From a virus: a DNA stretch of 40,144 bases. Under the pieces are notes generated by a model. The model saw only the letters and a program-made list of their open reading frames with translations, did no database searches and was not told where the DNA came from. Every line of letters starts with the position of its first letter. Position 1 is the stretch's first letter. Positions 19,879-27,661 of the stretch are shown piece by piece. The stretch covers positions 1-40,144 of IMG/VR virus record IMGVR_UViG_3300034072_002251. One strand, given 5' to 3'. The translations under genes and the position numbers were made by a program.

Positions 19879-21482
19879 TGGCCGAACCCGAGCTCGAAAA
19901 GATCAAGAAACGCCGCGCCAAAGCATGGGACGGCCGCGCACCCTGGCAGTCGATCTATCAGGAGGCCTATGATTTCGCCGTGCCGATGCGTCGGCCGGCC
20001 GGGCCGGGAAAGCTCAAATACACCGATCGCCTGTTCGACATGACGGCACCGATGTCGGCCATGTATTTCGCCGGTCAGCTGCAGCGGGATCTCTTTCCCG
20101 CCGGCCAGCCTACATTCGTGCTCGAGCCCGGCCCGATCGCTGCGATGGCGCTGGGAAAAAGCGAGCGCGACAAGCTGGAGCGCATCCTTGAGGGCACGTC
20201 GGCCCTGATGCACCCGTTTTTTCTCGCCGGCGACTGGGATACTGCCATCCATGAGATGTGCATCGATCTCGCTGTCGGGACCGGCGCGCTCCTACCGGTG
20301 AAGGGGACGCCGGACAAGCCGGTACATTTCTGCGCGATTCCGTTCGACCAGATCGCGGTTGGAGTCGATGCCTTCGGCCGGGTCAACTTTGTGTCCTGGA
20401 AGCAGGACGGGCTCGACATGGAACAGATCGTCGGTGCGTTTCCGAATGGGATCTTTCCCGGCGACTTCGTGGAAAAGGCGAAAAACACCAACTCGACCAC
20501 GGTGACGCTCTACCAGGACTTCTATCAGGACCAGGACCCGCAGGGAGGCTGGCACTTCGTCGCCTATGTCGACCAGTCTGTGGTTCCGATCGCCCATGAG
20601 CGCTATCGGACGCAACCGATCGCCGTACCGCGCTATTACCGCGTGCCCGGTGAATCCTACGGCCGCGGCGTCATCTTGACGGCGCTGCCGACCATCAAGA
20701 CGCTCAACAAGGTGCAGGAGCTTGCGCTGAAGACGGCCGCGATCTCGATGCTCGGGATATGGGGCTATCGCTCCGGCGGCACATTCAATCCGGATACGGT
20801 GCGAATGGGCCCTGGCGAATTCTGGGCCATGCAATCGACCGGGGGTGTGTTGGGGCCTGATATCACCCGGCTCGATACGCCGGGGTCCCTCAATGTCGCG
20901 AATGTCCTGGTCGGCGACCTGCAGGGGCAGATCAAGCAGGCGATGTTTGACACCCGGTTGCCGGAATACCAGGGCACGCCGCGTTCTGCCTCGGAAATGG
21001 CTGCCCGGATGCAGCAACGCACGAACATTCATATCGGCGCGTTCGGCCGCCTGGTCAACGAAATCATGCCGATCATCGTCCCGCGCGTAGCCGAAATCCT
21101 CTACGACTTCCGGCTTTTGCCGCAGGTGACAAACATCGACGACCTGATGGTGACGGTCTCTGTCCGCTCGCCGATGAAGGCCGCGCTGAATGCCGATCGG
21201 CTGGCCGCGATCGCCAATTATCACGACATGGTTCTGGCCTTTGCCGGGCCGGAACGTGCGCGCCTCTACGAGAACCAGGACGCCATCATGGGCAGGATTG
21301 CCGAGGGCCTGCAGATCGACAAGGCACTGATCCCTTCGGAAGGCGAGCGCAAAAAGATCGAGGACGATATCGCCAAGGAACGCGACCAGCAGCTGATGGC
21401 GATGTTTGCCCAGGAAGCGGCAAAGCAGGCACCGAAAATGATGGCTGACGCTGCCGGCGCCGACATGCAGGCGGCCGCCTGA
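19878..21482 (+). CDS. Portal (head-to-tail connector) protein, T7 gp8-like
   Basis: 534 aa, similar in length and pattern to T7-type connector proteins (Bacteriophage head-to-tail connecting protein family). Recognisable segments are YDFAVPMRRPAGPGKLKYTD, RLFDMTAPMSAMYFAGQLQR and YRVPGESYGRGVILTALPTI, then AMFDTRLPEYQGTPRSASEM. It forms the ring at the capsid vertex through which DNA is packaged and ejected. Its ATG overlaps the previous stop and its stop overlaps the next start (TGATG), as in a late operon. Confidence 0.93.
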   Translation: MAEPELEKIKKRRAKAWDGRAPWQSIYQEAYDFAVPMRRPAGPGKLKYTDRLFDMTAPMSAMYFAGQLQRDLFPAGQPTFVLEPGPIAAMALGKSERDKLERILEGTSALMHPFFLAGDWDTAIHEMCIDLAVGTGALLPVKGTPDKPVHFCAIPFDQIAVGVDAFGRVNFVSWKQDGLDMEQIVGAFPNGIFPGDFVEKAKNTNSTTVTLYQDFYQDQDPQGGWHFVAYVDQSVVPIAHERYRTQPIAVPRYYRVPGESYGRGVILTALPTIKTLNKVQELALKTAAISMLGIWGYRSGGTFNPDTVRMGPGEFWAMQSTGGVLGPDITRLDTPGSLNVANVLVGDLQGQIKQAMFDTRLPEYQGTPRSASEMAARMQQRTNIHIGAFGRLVNEIMPIIVPRVAEILYDFRLLPQVTNIDDLMVTVSVRSPMKAALNADRLAAIANYHDMVLAFAGPERARLYENQDAIMGRIAEGLQIDKALIPSEGERKKIEDDIAKERDQQLMAMFAQEAAKQAPKMMADAAGADMQAAA

Positions 21483-21862
21483 TGGCCGGGCCGTTGATTG
21501 CGTCGCGCGAGGCGCTGCCCATGGATCTGCTCGAGCAAAGCGCGATCGGCGACGGTTGGGGCGGCATGGATGTGATCGAGCGGCGGCTCGGCATCAAGCC
21601 GGCCGACATGCTGCCGGAGGATGAGCTTGCCGTGTTCATGTGGGGGCTGTCGCGCACGACCCAGGGAAGGGCGATGATTGAATACCTCCTGGATGTCTCG
21701 ATACGCCAGCCTTACCGGCCGGTCGGAACGTCGATCGAGGAGACGGCACTTGCGGCGGCCGTGCGCCAGGGCGTGAACGCCATTCCTGAGCTGATCCTCA
21801 AAGCCATCGCCAAGGGCGGCGATATCGTCCTGCAACGGAACCAGAATGGAGCTGGATCATGA
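21482..21862 (+). CDS. Hypothetical protein between portal and scaffold (126 aa)
   Basis: No family is recognised. It is helical and acidic (DVIERRLGIKPADMLPEDEL, TTQGRAMIEYLLDVSIRQPY) with no membrane span. Its place between portal and scaffold genes suggests a structural or head-maturation role, an inference from synteny only. It overlaps both neighbours. Confidence 0.75.
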   Translation: MAGPLIASREALPMDLLEQSAIGDGWGGMDVIERRLGIKPADMLPEDELAVFMWGLSRTTQGRAMIEYLLDVSIRQPYRPVGTSIEETALAAAVRQGVNAIPELILKAIAKGGDIVLQRNQNGAGS

Positions 21863-22833
21863 GAGACTTCCTCAACCGTATACCAATCGTTTTCAACGCT
21901 GATGGCGGCGGTGGCGGCGGTGGCGGTGCAGCACCGGCGGCGACGCCGGCGGCCGCTGTCCCGGCTCCGGCGGCGCCCGTAGCTTCGGCGCCGGCAACTC
22001 CTCCCGCCGGTTCCGAGGGGTCTGTCGCTCCGCCTCCATCGGGTGCCGCAGATCTGCCTGCAGTGGCGCCTCCTCCTCCCGCCCCTGCAGGCACCACTTA
22101 CCGTCCTGATGGCCTGCCCGACCACATGCTCGGCAAGACCGACCAGGAGACGATCGACAACCTGAAAAAGGCCGTCGACGGTTATCGGTTGCGCGATGCG
22201 GAAGCGGGGGTTCCGTCCGACCCGAAGGCCTATGGCGAATTCGGCACCGATATTCCCGACACGATCAAACCGCATCTCGACGAGATGATGCAGGATGATC
22301 TGTGGAACCGGGTGACGGCCAAGGCTTCGGAGCTGAAGGTGTCGAAATCCCAGTATCAGGGCCTCGTCATGGAAATGATGTCGGCCTCGGCGGAGATGGG
22401 TATCCTGGAGCCGCCCGTCGATCACGAAGCGGAGAAGGCGCTCCTGGTGCCGGAAGCGGCCAAACGCCTGCCGGCAACCGAGCAGAAGGCGGCGCGTGAA
22501 CGGCGCATGACGGAAAACTTCGCCTTCGTCGATACGATGGTGAAGAGCGACCAGAACCCGGCAGGGGTATCCAAGGAAGCGGCGGAATATGCCAAGGCGA
22601 TGCTTGGCGATACGGCGCGAGGCCACGAGTTCATTGAGGCGATGCGGGCCATGGCCGGCGGCAAGCCCGGTGGGCCCGCGATGAACTTGGACGGGGCGGT
22701 CGCTCCTGCGGACCCAAAGGAAGATATCAGCCGTCGCGCGGCCTTGCCGGAAAATACCTGGGGCCATGCCGCATTCGACCAGGCCAGCTACGACAGGCTT
22801 GTGGCTGATCGCCGTCGGTTTTTCGGTGACTGA
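21859..22833 (+). CDS. Capsid assembly/scaffold protein (324 aa)
   Basis: Predicted scaffolding protein needed to build the procapsid. The N-terminus has a run of eight Gly and a 70-residue Ala/Pro-rich linker (PAAAVPAPAAPVASAP), then an acidic helical body (QETIDNLKKAVDGYRLRDAE, SKSQYQGLVMEMMSASAEMG). The N-terminal composition and position just before the capsid gene match T7 gp9-type scaffolds. No protease motif is seen. Confidence 0.82.
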   Translation: MRDFLNRIPIVFNADGGGGGGGGAAPAATPAAAVPAPAAPVASAPATPPAGSEGSVAPPPSGAADLPAVAPPPPAPAGTTYRPDGLPDHMLGKTDQETIDNLKKAVDGYRLRDAEAGVPSDPKAYGEFGTDIPDTIKPHLDEMMQDDLWNRVTAKASELKVSKSQYQGLVMEMMSASAEMGILEPPVDHEAEKALLVPEAAKRLPATEQKAARERRMTENFAFVDTMVKSDQNPAGVSKEAAEYAKAMLGDTARGHEFIEAMRAMAGGKPGGPAMNLDGAVAPADPKEDISRRAALPENTWGHAAFDQASYDRLVADRRRFFGD

Positions 22834-22836
22834 CCA

Positions 22837-22845
22837 CACTGAACG
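22837..22845 (+). repeat. Recurrent CACTGAACG element in late intergenic gaps
   Basis: CACTGAACG occurs at 22837-22845, 24282-24290 and 35340-35348, each 3 to 11 bases after a stop codon in the structural gene region. A split version, CACTGctttGAACG, lies at 23969-23982. The copies at 24282 and 35340 are followed by hairpins. The rest of the 158-bp gap before the capsid gene (22834-22991) has no gene; GAGGG serves the capsid start. Confidence 0.6.
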
Positions 22846-22991
22846 CTTCCCGGCCGGTGGCAGATTCGAGCTGCATACCGGACGGGAGCGACCCCACGGC
22901 CAGCGGCTATCCTTCACCGGACCCGCGACTGCCCAAGGCTAATCGGCCCTCACGGTGATTTCGTCCATCACTCCATCATGAGGGTTTTTCC

Positions 22992-23924
22992 ATGCCAGTT
23001 TCCACATGGTTCCGCGAAGAGATCAAGGATCTCGTCCGCGCCCGATACATTGCCAAGGGCGGCTATCTCGACGACACAATGCTGAAGGGCGAGAGCTCGG
23101 CCGGCACGGTGAAATATCCGGTCGGCGGCGGCCGCGTCGAGATGTACGAACTGACCGGCGCCATCAACAAGGTGTCCGCTTCCTCCGTCAACCTCGACAT
23201 GGTGACCCTGGTCACCAAGGATTACGAGGCTTCGGTCTATTTCCGCATGCAGGATGAAAAGCGCATGGGGCCCAGCCTGAAGGCGAAGCTTGCCGACGAC
23301 CTGACCAAGGCGCAGCGGCGCAAGAAGGACCGTATCAAGCTCGATGCTCTCAACGCATTCGCCTCGACCGGCGCCACCACCCTGACGGATACGCCGAGCG
23401 CAGTCACGACGATCGGCGACGGCACAGCGCGTGTCGATCTGCTCAACGCCATTCAGGCGATCGACCAGATCTCCGGCGCCGGCTCGGACGAAGAAGTGTT
23501 CTGGCCTATACCCGCTGTCTGGATGTCCCAGCTGCTGATGTACAAGGAGTTCTCCAATTCCGACTACATGGGGCCCAGTGATCTGCCGTTTGCCAAGGCC
23601 AGCAAGGTCACCCGTAAGACCTTCCGGGGCGTGCATATGTTCACGATCCCGGACGAATATTTCACCTATGGCACCGGTGGTTATGTCGCTGGTACGCCCG
23701 GTTTCACGGGCACCGGTTACCTCGACACCTTCATGTACACGAAGGACGCCATCGGCTCGGAGACCTTGTGGGACCAAGAAAACATGACGATGGAGCCGCT
23801 GCCCGATTACGAAGGCACGCCGCATGTCTGCAAGGTGCAGCTTTCGTCGGCGTCGATCGGCATCCTGCCGGAAGGCGTGAAGCGTGTTCGCAATCTCGCC
23901 ATCGCATCGGCGATCCGCGTCTAG
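22992..23924 (+). CDS. Major capsid protein (310 aa)
   Basis: Builds the icosahedral head. The pattern SVNLDMVTLVTKDYEASVYF, QRRKKDRIKLDALNAFASTG and NAIQAIDQISGAGSDEEVFW, plus a C-terminal VCKVQLSSASIGILPEGVKR, resembles HK97-fold capsid proteins of alphaproteobacterial podoviruses. No maturation-protease domain is fused. GAGGG lies upstream of the ATG, and a terminator follows 17 bases after the stop. Confidence 0.88.
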   Translation: MPVSTWFREEIKDLVRARYIAKGGYLDDTMLKGESSAGTVKYPVGGGRVEMYELTGAINKVSASSVNLDMVTLVTKDYEASVYFRMQDEKRMGPSLKAKLADDLTKAQRRKKDRIKLDALNAFASTGATTLTDTPSAVTTIGDGTARVDLLNAIQAIDQISGAGSDEEVFWPIPAVWMSQLLMYKEFSNSDYMGPSDLPFAKASKVTRKTFRGVHMFTIPDEYFTYGTGGYVAGTPGFTGTGYLDTFMYTKDAIGSETLWDQENMTMEPLPDYEGTPHVCKVQLSSASIGILPEGVKRVRNLAIASAIRV

Positions 23925-23940
23925 CATTCCTGATGAACCG

Positions 23941-23965
23941 GGCCGGCGGCAATCGCCGGCCTTTT
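23941..23965 (+). terminator. Hairpin with T-run after the capsid gene
   Basis: GGCCGGCG (23941-23948) and CGCCGGCC (23954-23961) form a perfect 8-bp stem with a 5-nt loop, followed by TTTT. It lies 17 bases after the capsid stop and 26 bases before the next start, so it may attenuate late transcription, keeping capsid mRNA in excess. Confidence 0.8.
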
Positions 23966-23991
23966 CCACACTGCTTTGAACGGGGATTCCC

Positions 23992-24270
23992 ATGGCACAT
24001 GAACCACGCCAGCTGCGGCGCTATAACAGCATCACGCTTTCCGGCAATCGCACGATCCACTTTTGCAACTACGCCACCGACCATACGGCTGCCGAAGTGG
24101 TTACGGCCGGCTACTTCAACGACAGCCGCGCGGCCCTCACGGTCGGTTCCATCATCGATGCGGTGATCGATGTGGACGGAACAAAGGACAATATCCGGGT
24201 GCGCGTGACGGCCGCGCCGGCGTCCGGAAATGTGACTGTAGCCTATGACGGTGTCGCTGCAGGCGCCTGA
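23992..24270 (+). CDS. Hypothetical structural protein (92 aa)
   Basis: A beta-strand-rich protein (SITLSGNRTIHFCNYATDHT, ALTVGSIIDAVIDVDGTKDN) of unknown family, possibly a capsid decoration or head-fibre-type component judging by its place between capsid and tail tube genes. No signal peptide. Terminator-like hairpins bracket it. Confidence 0.75.
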   Translation: MAHEPRQLRRYNSITLSGNRTIHFCNYATDHTAAEVVTAGYFNDSRAALTVGSIIDAVIDVDGTKDNIRVRVTAAPASGNVTVAYDGVAAGA

Positions 24271-24294
24271 TCGCCGGCCCTCACTGAACGATGG

Positions 24295-24332
24295 ACCGTG
24301 GCCGGTAGTCTCTGGCCACGGTTTTTCTTTTT
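24295..24332 (+). terminator. Intrinsic terminator before tail tube protein A
   Basis: ACCGTGGCC (24295-24303) pairs with GGCCACGGT (24314-24322), 10-nt loop, followed by TTTTCTTTTT. It lies 12 bases before the start codon at 24345 of the tail tube A gene, so termination must be partial or transcripts restart further on. The CACTGAACG element precedes it. Confidence 0.82.
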
Positions 24333-24344
24333 CGGGGGCCCGCG

Positions 24345-25007
24345 ATGGCGATCGACAAGCAGACGATCATCAACTGGACGCTGACCGATATCGGGGTCGG
24401 CCCGATTTTCTCCACCGACGACGGCTCGGACCTGTCGGAAGTCTGCGAAAACGTCTGGCAGCGGACGGTCGACCAGGTCATCGGCCTGCACGACTGGACC
24501 TTTGCCCGCAAGACCTTCAAGAATCGCCGGCGCGCGGCCGAGCCGGAAAACGGGTGGCGCTATGGTTTCGATCTGCCGGGCGTGCGCATCGGCAATCCTC
24601 TCAAGGTGATGGACCAGGCCGGCGCCAGTCCCCGGCCGCTGCGGGAATTCACGATCGAGGAAGGTATCCTCTTCTGCAATGTGCCGGAGACCTGGTCTCT
24701 GGTGAAATGCGAGGTGGATCCCGTCGCCTGGCCGCCGGAATGGCGGGCGGCCTTCGTCATTGCGTATGGCGGATATCTGGCTGTGCCCGTCTGGAATGAC
24801 GAGAACATGCGCGACGCGCGATTGCAGGAAGCCTTTGGAACACCGTCGAGGGAGGGCACAGGCGGATTGTTCGGCCGGCTGATGGCACAGGACAAGGCGT
24901 CGAACCCGGTCGGTGAACCCATGCAACACGACAATCCCGTGACCGGCGTTCGTGCCCAGGGGGCAGGCACCGGCTTTGATGATCACTGGGCCGGAAGGTA
25001 TCGCTGA
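24345..25007 (+). CDS. Tail tubular protein A, T7 gp11-like (220 aa)
   Basis: Forms the gatekeeper ring below the portal of short-tailed phages. The N-terminal helical part (IINWTLTDIGVGPIFSTDDG, then ENVWQRTVDQVIGLHDWTFA) with Trp-Asn pairs and the terminal GTGFDDHWAGRYR match the T7 gp11-type family. The stop overlaps the next start (TGATG). Confidence 0.9.
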   Translation: MAIDKQTIINWTLTDIGVGPIFSTDDGSDLSEVCENVWQRTVDQVIGLHDWTFARKTFKNRRRAAEPENGWRYGFDLPGVRIGNPLKVMDQAGASPRPLREFTIEEGILFCNVPETWSLVKCEVDPVAWPPEWRAAFVIAYGGYLAVPVWNDENMRDARLQEAFGTPSREGTGGLFGRLMAQDKASNPVGEPMQHDNPVTGVRAQGAGTGFDDHWAGRYR

Positions 25008-27103
25008 TGCCATTGCGCGGACCTCTCAAAAGCTCGGCCAATGCAGGCCAGATGTCGGAAGACCTGCAGGGCAAGGTGGGGCTGAAACAGTATTACTCGG
25101 CGGCAAAACTGATGCGCGGTTTTGAGCCGATCGCCCAGGCCGGCTTTGCCAACATGCCCGGCTCAGCCTATGTCGGTCCAGCGCTGTCGTCGGCCTGCAA
25201 ATGGGGCGTATTGAAGGTCAACGCCACGCTTTCCTACACCCTGCTGTTCTCCGCCGAGAAATGCGAGATCTGGCGGAATGACAGGGTAAAGCGCGCGACA
25301 TTGACGATCGCGTCAATTACCGCCGACATGATTCCGGATCTGAGGTTCTTCGGTGAGGCTAACACGTTCGGCGTCTTCCATCCGCAGCTCAACAATGGTG
25401 TGGGGCTGCGGCTCTCCCGCAATGCCGGCGATGATACAATATGGACGGTGACGAGCTGGCCCCTTGTCAATCTGCCGGAAGTCGATCTCGGCGGCACTTA
25501 TACCAAGACCAATGACGTCTGGGATATCTTCATTCGCTGGGCATCTGGCGCTCCGGGGCTCACCCTGTCGTGCAAGGTCGATGGCGTTGTGGTTCCATCC
25601 GTTTCGTTGGCGGTGACGCCCGACGCCTCTGCAGCCGGCGACTGGACGACCCTTGCTGCCGATCTTCAAACGGCGATCTCGGGCCTCGCCGGCTTTGGCA
25701 GTGGGGTCACGGTTGCTTTCACATCGTCGGCTTCGCGATACCGCGTCTTCCGGGTGACCTTTGCCGGTGCGCTCGCTGGCGCCGAATATCAGTTTGATGC
25801 CAGCGTCGTGAACACGGCCGAGGCGTCTGCGCTGGTCAGTCATGTGACGATCGGAGAAACGCAGGGTGAGCCGCTCGTGTCGGCATCCCGTGGCGGTTTC
25901 GCCGGCATGGCGCTCTACCAGGATCGGGCCGTCTATTTCGCTCCTGCCGCCCGGCCGGCGGCGCTCGCCCAGTCCCAGATCGGCGAGTATTTCAACCTCA
26001 ATATCGAGGCAACGGCCGATAGTGCGGCGCGGCTGGATGCGCTGCGCACGAGTACCTCTGAAACTATTCTTCAGGTGGTCGACAACACCTATCTCGTTGT
26101 CTTCACCGACCAGGCGGAGTGGTTTGCTTCCAATCGCACGATCAACCGAAACGATCCGCTCAACTTCGTGCGTGCTTCGGAGATCGGCTCTCGCAAGAAT
26201 TGCAGCTCTGCCTCTATCGACGGTCTTTTGTTTTTCGTCTCGCCTGACGGGGGCATCCTCTACTCGATCGTCTATGACGCGGTTTCGACGACTTATACCC
26301 CGACGCCTGAAAACGACCTGGCCAAGGATATCCTGCGGCTGATGGCCGACCAGGTCGTGCAGCGTAAGATTGCCGAGAGTACGACGACACGCAACTGGAT
26401 TCGCCGCGACGACGGGCGTCTCGTGTGTCTGATCGTGAACAAGGCTCGCGAACAGAACATCGTCGCGCCGGCGGAATGGGGCGTGCATGGCGGCGGCCTG
26501 GTCAAGGCCCATTGCGTTGACGGATCCGAACAGGTCTGGCTGGTGGTCGAGCGTGATGGCGCTGCTCATGTCGAAGTGCTCGAGGAGCGCAGCGCCAATC
26601 TTTTCCAAGCCTCGATCCGCGAAACGACCTCCGGCGCCGGCGTCGTGGGTGGCCTTGCCGTTCATGAAGGTCGGCAGGTCTGGGCGGAAATAGAGGGTGA
26701 CGTGTATGGACCCTACACCGTTTCGAGTGGCCAGGTCACCATCCCTGAAGCCCCTTCCAAGGCGGCTGTGATCGGGCTCTGGGAACCGCCTGTCTATGAG
26801 TGCATGCCGTATTTTCGGGTGCTGCAGGATGACAGCGTCGTCAAGCGACCGGGTGCCGTAAAGGCGGCGGCGCTTTACGTGATCGACACGACCAGCATGG
26901 CGATCGCTGCCAATGGCCGTCCGGCCAAGGATGTGCCGCTCAATCGTTTTTCCGACGATCTCTCGGCGCAGAAAACCGGGTTTACCGGCGAAGTGCTGGT
27001 CGCCGGACTGAACGGTGTCAGCCGCGCGCCCACAATCACCATCACGCAGAAGCGTCCCGGCCGGTTGCGGCTTCGGGACTACGTGCCGGAGGTCAAGCTT
27101 TAA
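25007..27103 (+). CDS. Tail tubular protein B, T7 gp12-like nozzle (698 aa)
   Basis: The nozzle of the short tail. The segments PLRGPLKSSANAGQMSEDLQ, FGVFHPQLNNGVGLR and DQAEWFASNRTINRNDPLNF, then SRKNCSSASIDGLLFFVSPD, follow the T7 gp12-type pattern of a large beta-propeller. It joins the tail tube A ring to the fibres. The stop overlaps the next ATG. Confidence 0.9.
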   Translation: MPLRGPLKSSANAGQMSEDLQGKVGLKQYYSAAKLMRGFEPIAQAGFANMPGSAYVGPALSSACKWGVLKVNATLSYTLLFSAEKCEIWRNDRVKRATLTIASITADMIPDLRFFGEANTFGVFHPQLNNGVGLRLSRNAGDDTIWTVTSWPLVNLPEVDLGGTYTKTNDVWDIFIRWASGAPGLTLSCKVDGVVVPSVSLAVTPDASAAGDWTTLAADLQTAISGLAGFGSGVTVAFTSSASRYRVFRVTFAGALAGAEYQFDASVVNTAEASALVSHVTIGETQGEPLVSASRGGFAGMALYQDRAVYFAPAARPAALAQSQIGEYFNLNIEATADSAARLDALRTSTSETILQVVDNTYLVVFTDQAEWFASNRTINRNDPLNFVRASEIGSRKNCSSASIDGLLFFVSPDGGILYSIVYDAVSTTYTPTPENDLAKDILRLMADQVVQRKIAESTTTRNWIRRDDGRLVCLIVNKAREQNIVAPAEWGVHGGGLVKAHCVDGSEQVWLVVERDGAAHVEVLEERSANLFQASIRETTSGAGVVGGLAVHEGRQVWAEIEGDVYGPYTVSSGQVTIPEAPSKAAVIGLWEPPVYECMPYFRVLQDDSVVKRPGAVKAAALYVIDTTSMAIAANGRPAKDVPLNRFSDDLSAQKTGFTGEVLVAGLNGVSRAPTITITQKRPGRLRLRDYVPEVKL

Positions 27104-27660
27104 TGGCGGAGATGGTCATTGGAATGTTCACGTCGATGCTCGGAGGTGGAACGGCAGCAGCCGGCACCGCTGCAGCAGGCGCCTCGGCGGCCGGGGCTGC
27201 CGCCGGCGGCATTTCGGCAGCCACTATCCTGCAGGGGGCAACCGGACTTTTGAGCATGGTCGCATCGATCAATGCCGGCAATGCCGAGGCCGAGCAGCTG
27301 AACCTTGCGGCCGACGATGCCGCCCGCGAAGTGCCGCTCGAGACGCTGCAGGGGATCAACCGTCGCTCCTCGATCAAGCAGGCGATGATGGATCAGATCG
27401 GCGAGCAGGATGTGGCTTATGCGGCGTCCAGCACCGATCTTTCTTTCGGGACGCCTGCTCAGGCGCGGAAAGAGGCCTTCCGGGAAGCGGATCTCGCGCT
27501 CACCAGCGATGTAGGCACGGAACAGACCCGCGTCGCGCGCCTGCAGGAGCGGGAGGCGAGCTATCGGAAGCGGGCCAAACAGGCGAAGTCGGCTGGCAGG
27601 CTCAATGCGCTGGTGACGGGCTTCGACACCTTCTCCTCCATGGCGGGTCGCGGAGCGTAA
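27103..27660 (+). CDS. Internal virion protein (185 aa), T7 gp14-like by position
   Basis: The N-terminal 60 residues are very rich in Ala, Gly and hydrophobic residues (FTSMLGGGTAAAGTAAAGAS, TGLLSMVASI), a likely membrane-inserting segment; the rest is helical and polar. Length (T7 gp14 is 196 aa) and position after gp12 suit the outer-membrane channel component of the ejectosome. Sequence identity with gp14 cannot be judged here. Confidence 0.75.
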   Translation: MAEMVIGMFTSMLGGGTAAAGTAAAGASAAGAAAGGISAATILQGATGLLSMVASINAGNAEAEQLNLAADDAAREVPLETLQGINRRSSIKQAMMDQIGEQDVAYAASSTDLSFGTPAQARKEAFREADLALTSDVGTEQTRVARLQEREASYRKRAKQAKSAGRLNALVTGFDTFSSMAGRGA

Positions 27661-27661
27661 C

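Noticed and set aside
20292-21224. 310-aa frame opposite the portal gene
   Set aside because: Antisense shadow of the portal gene; no motif or start signal supports it.
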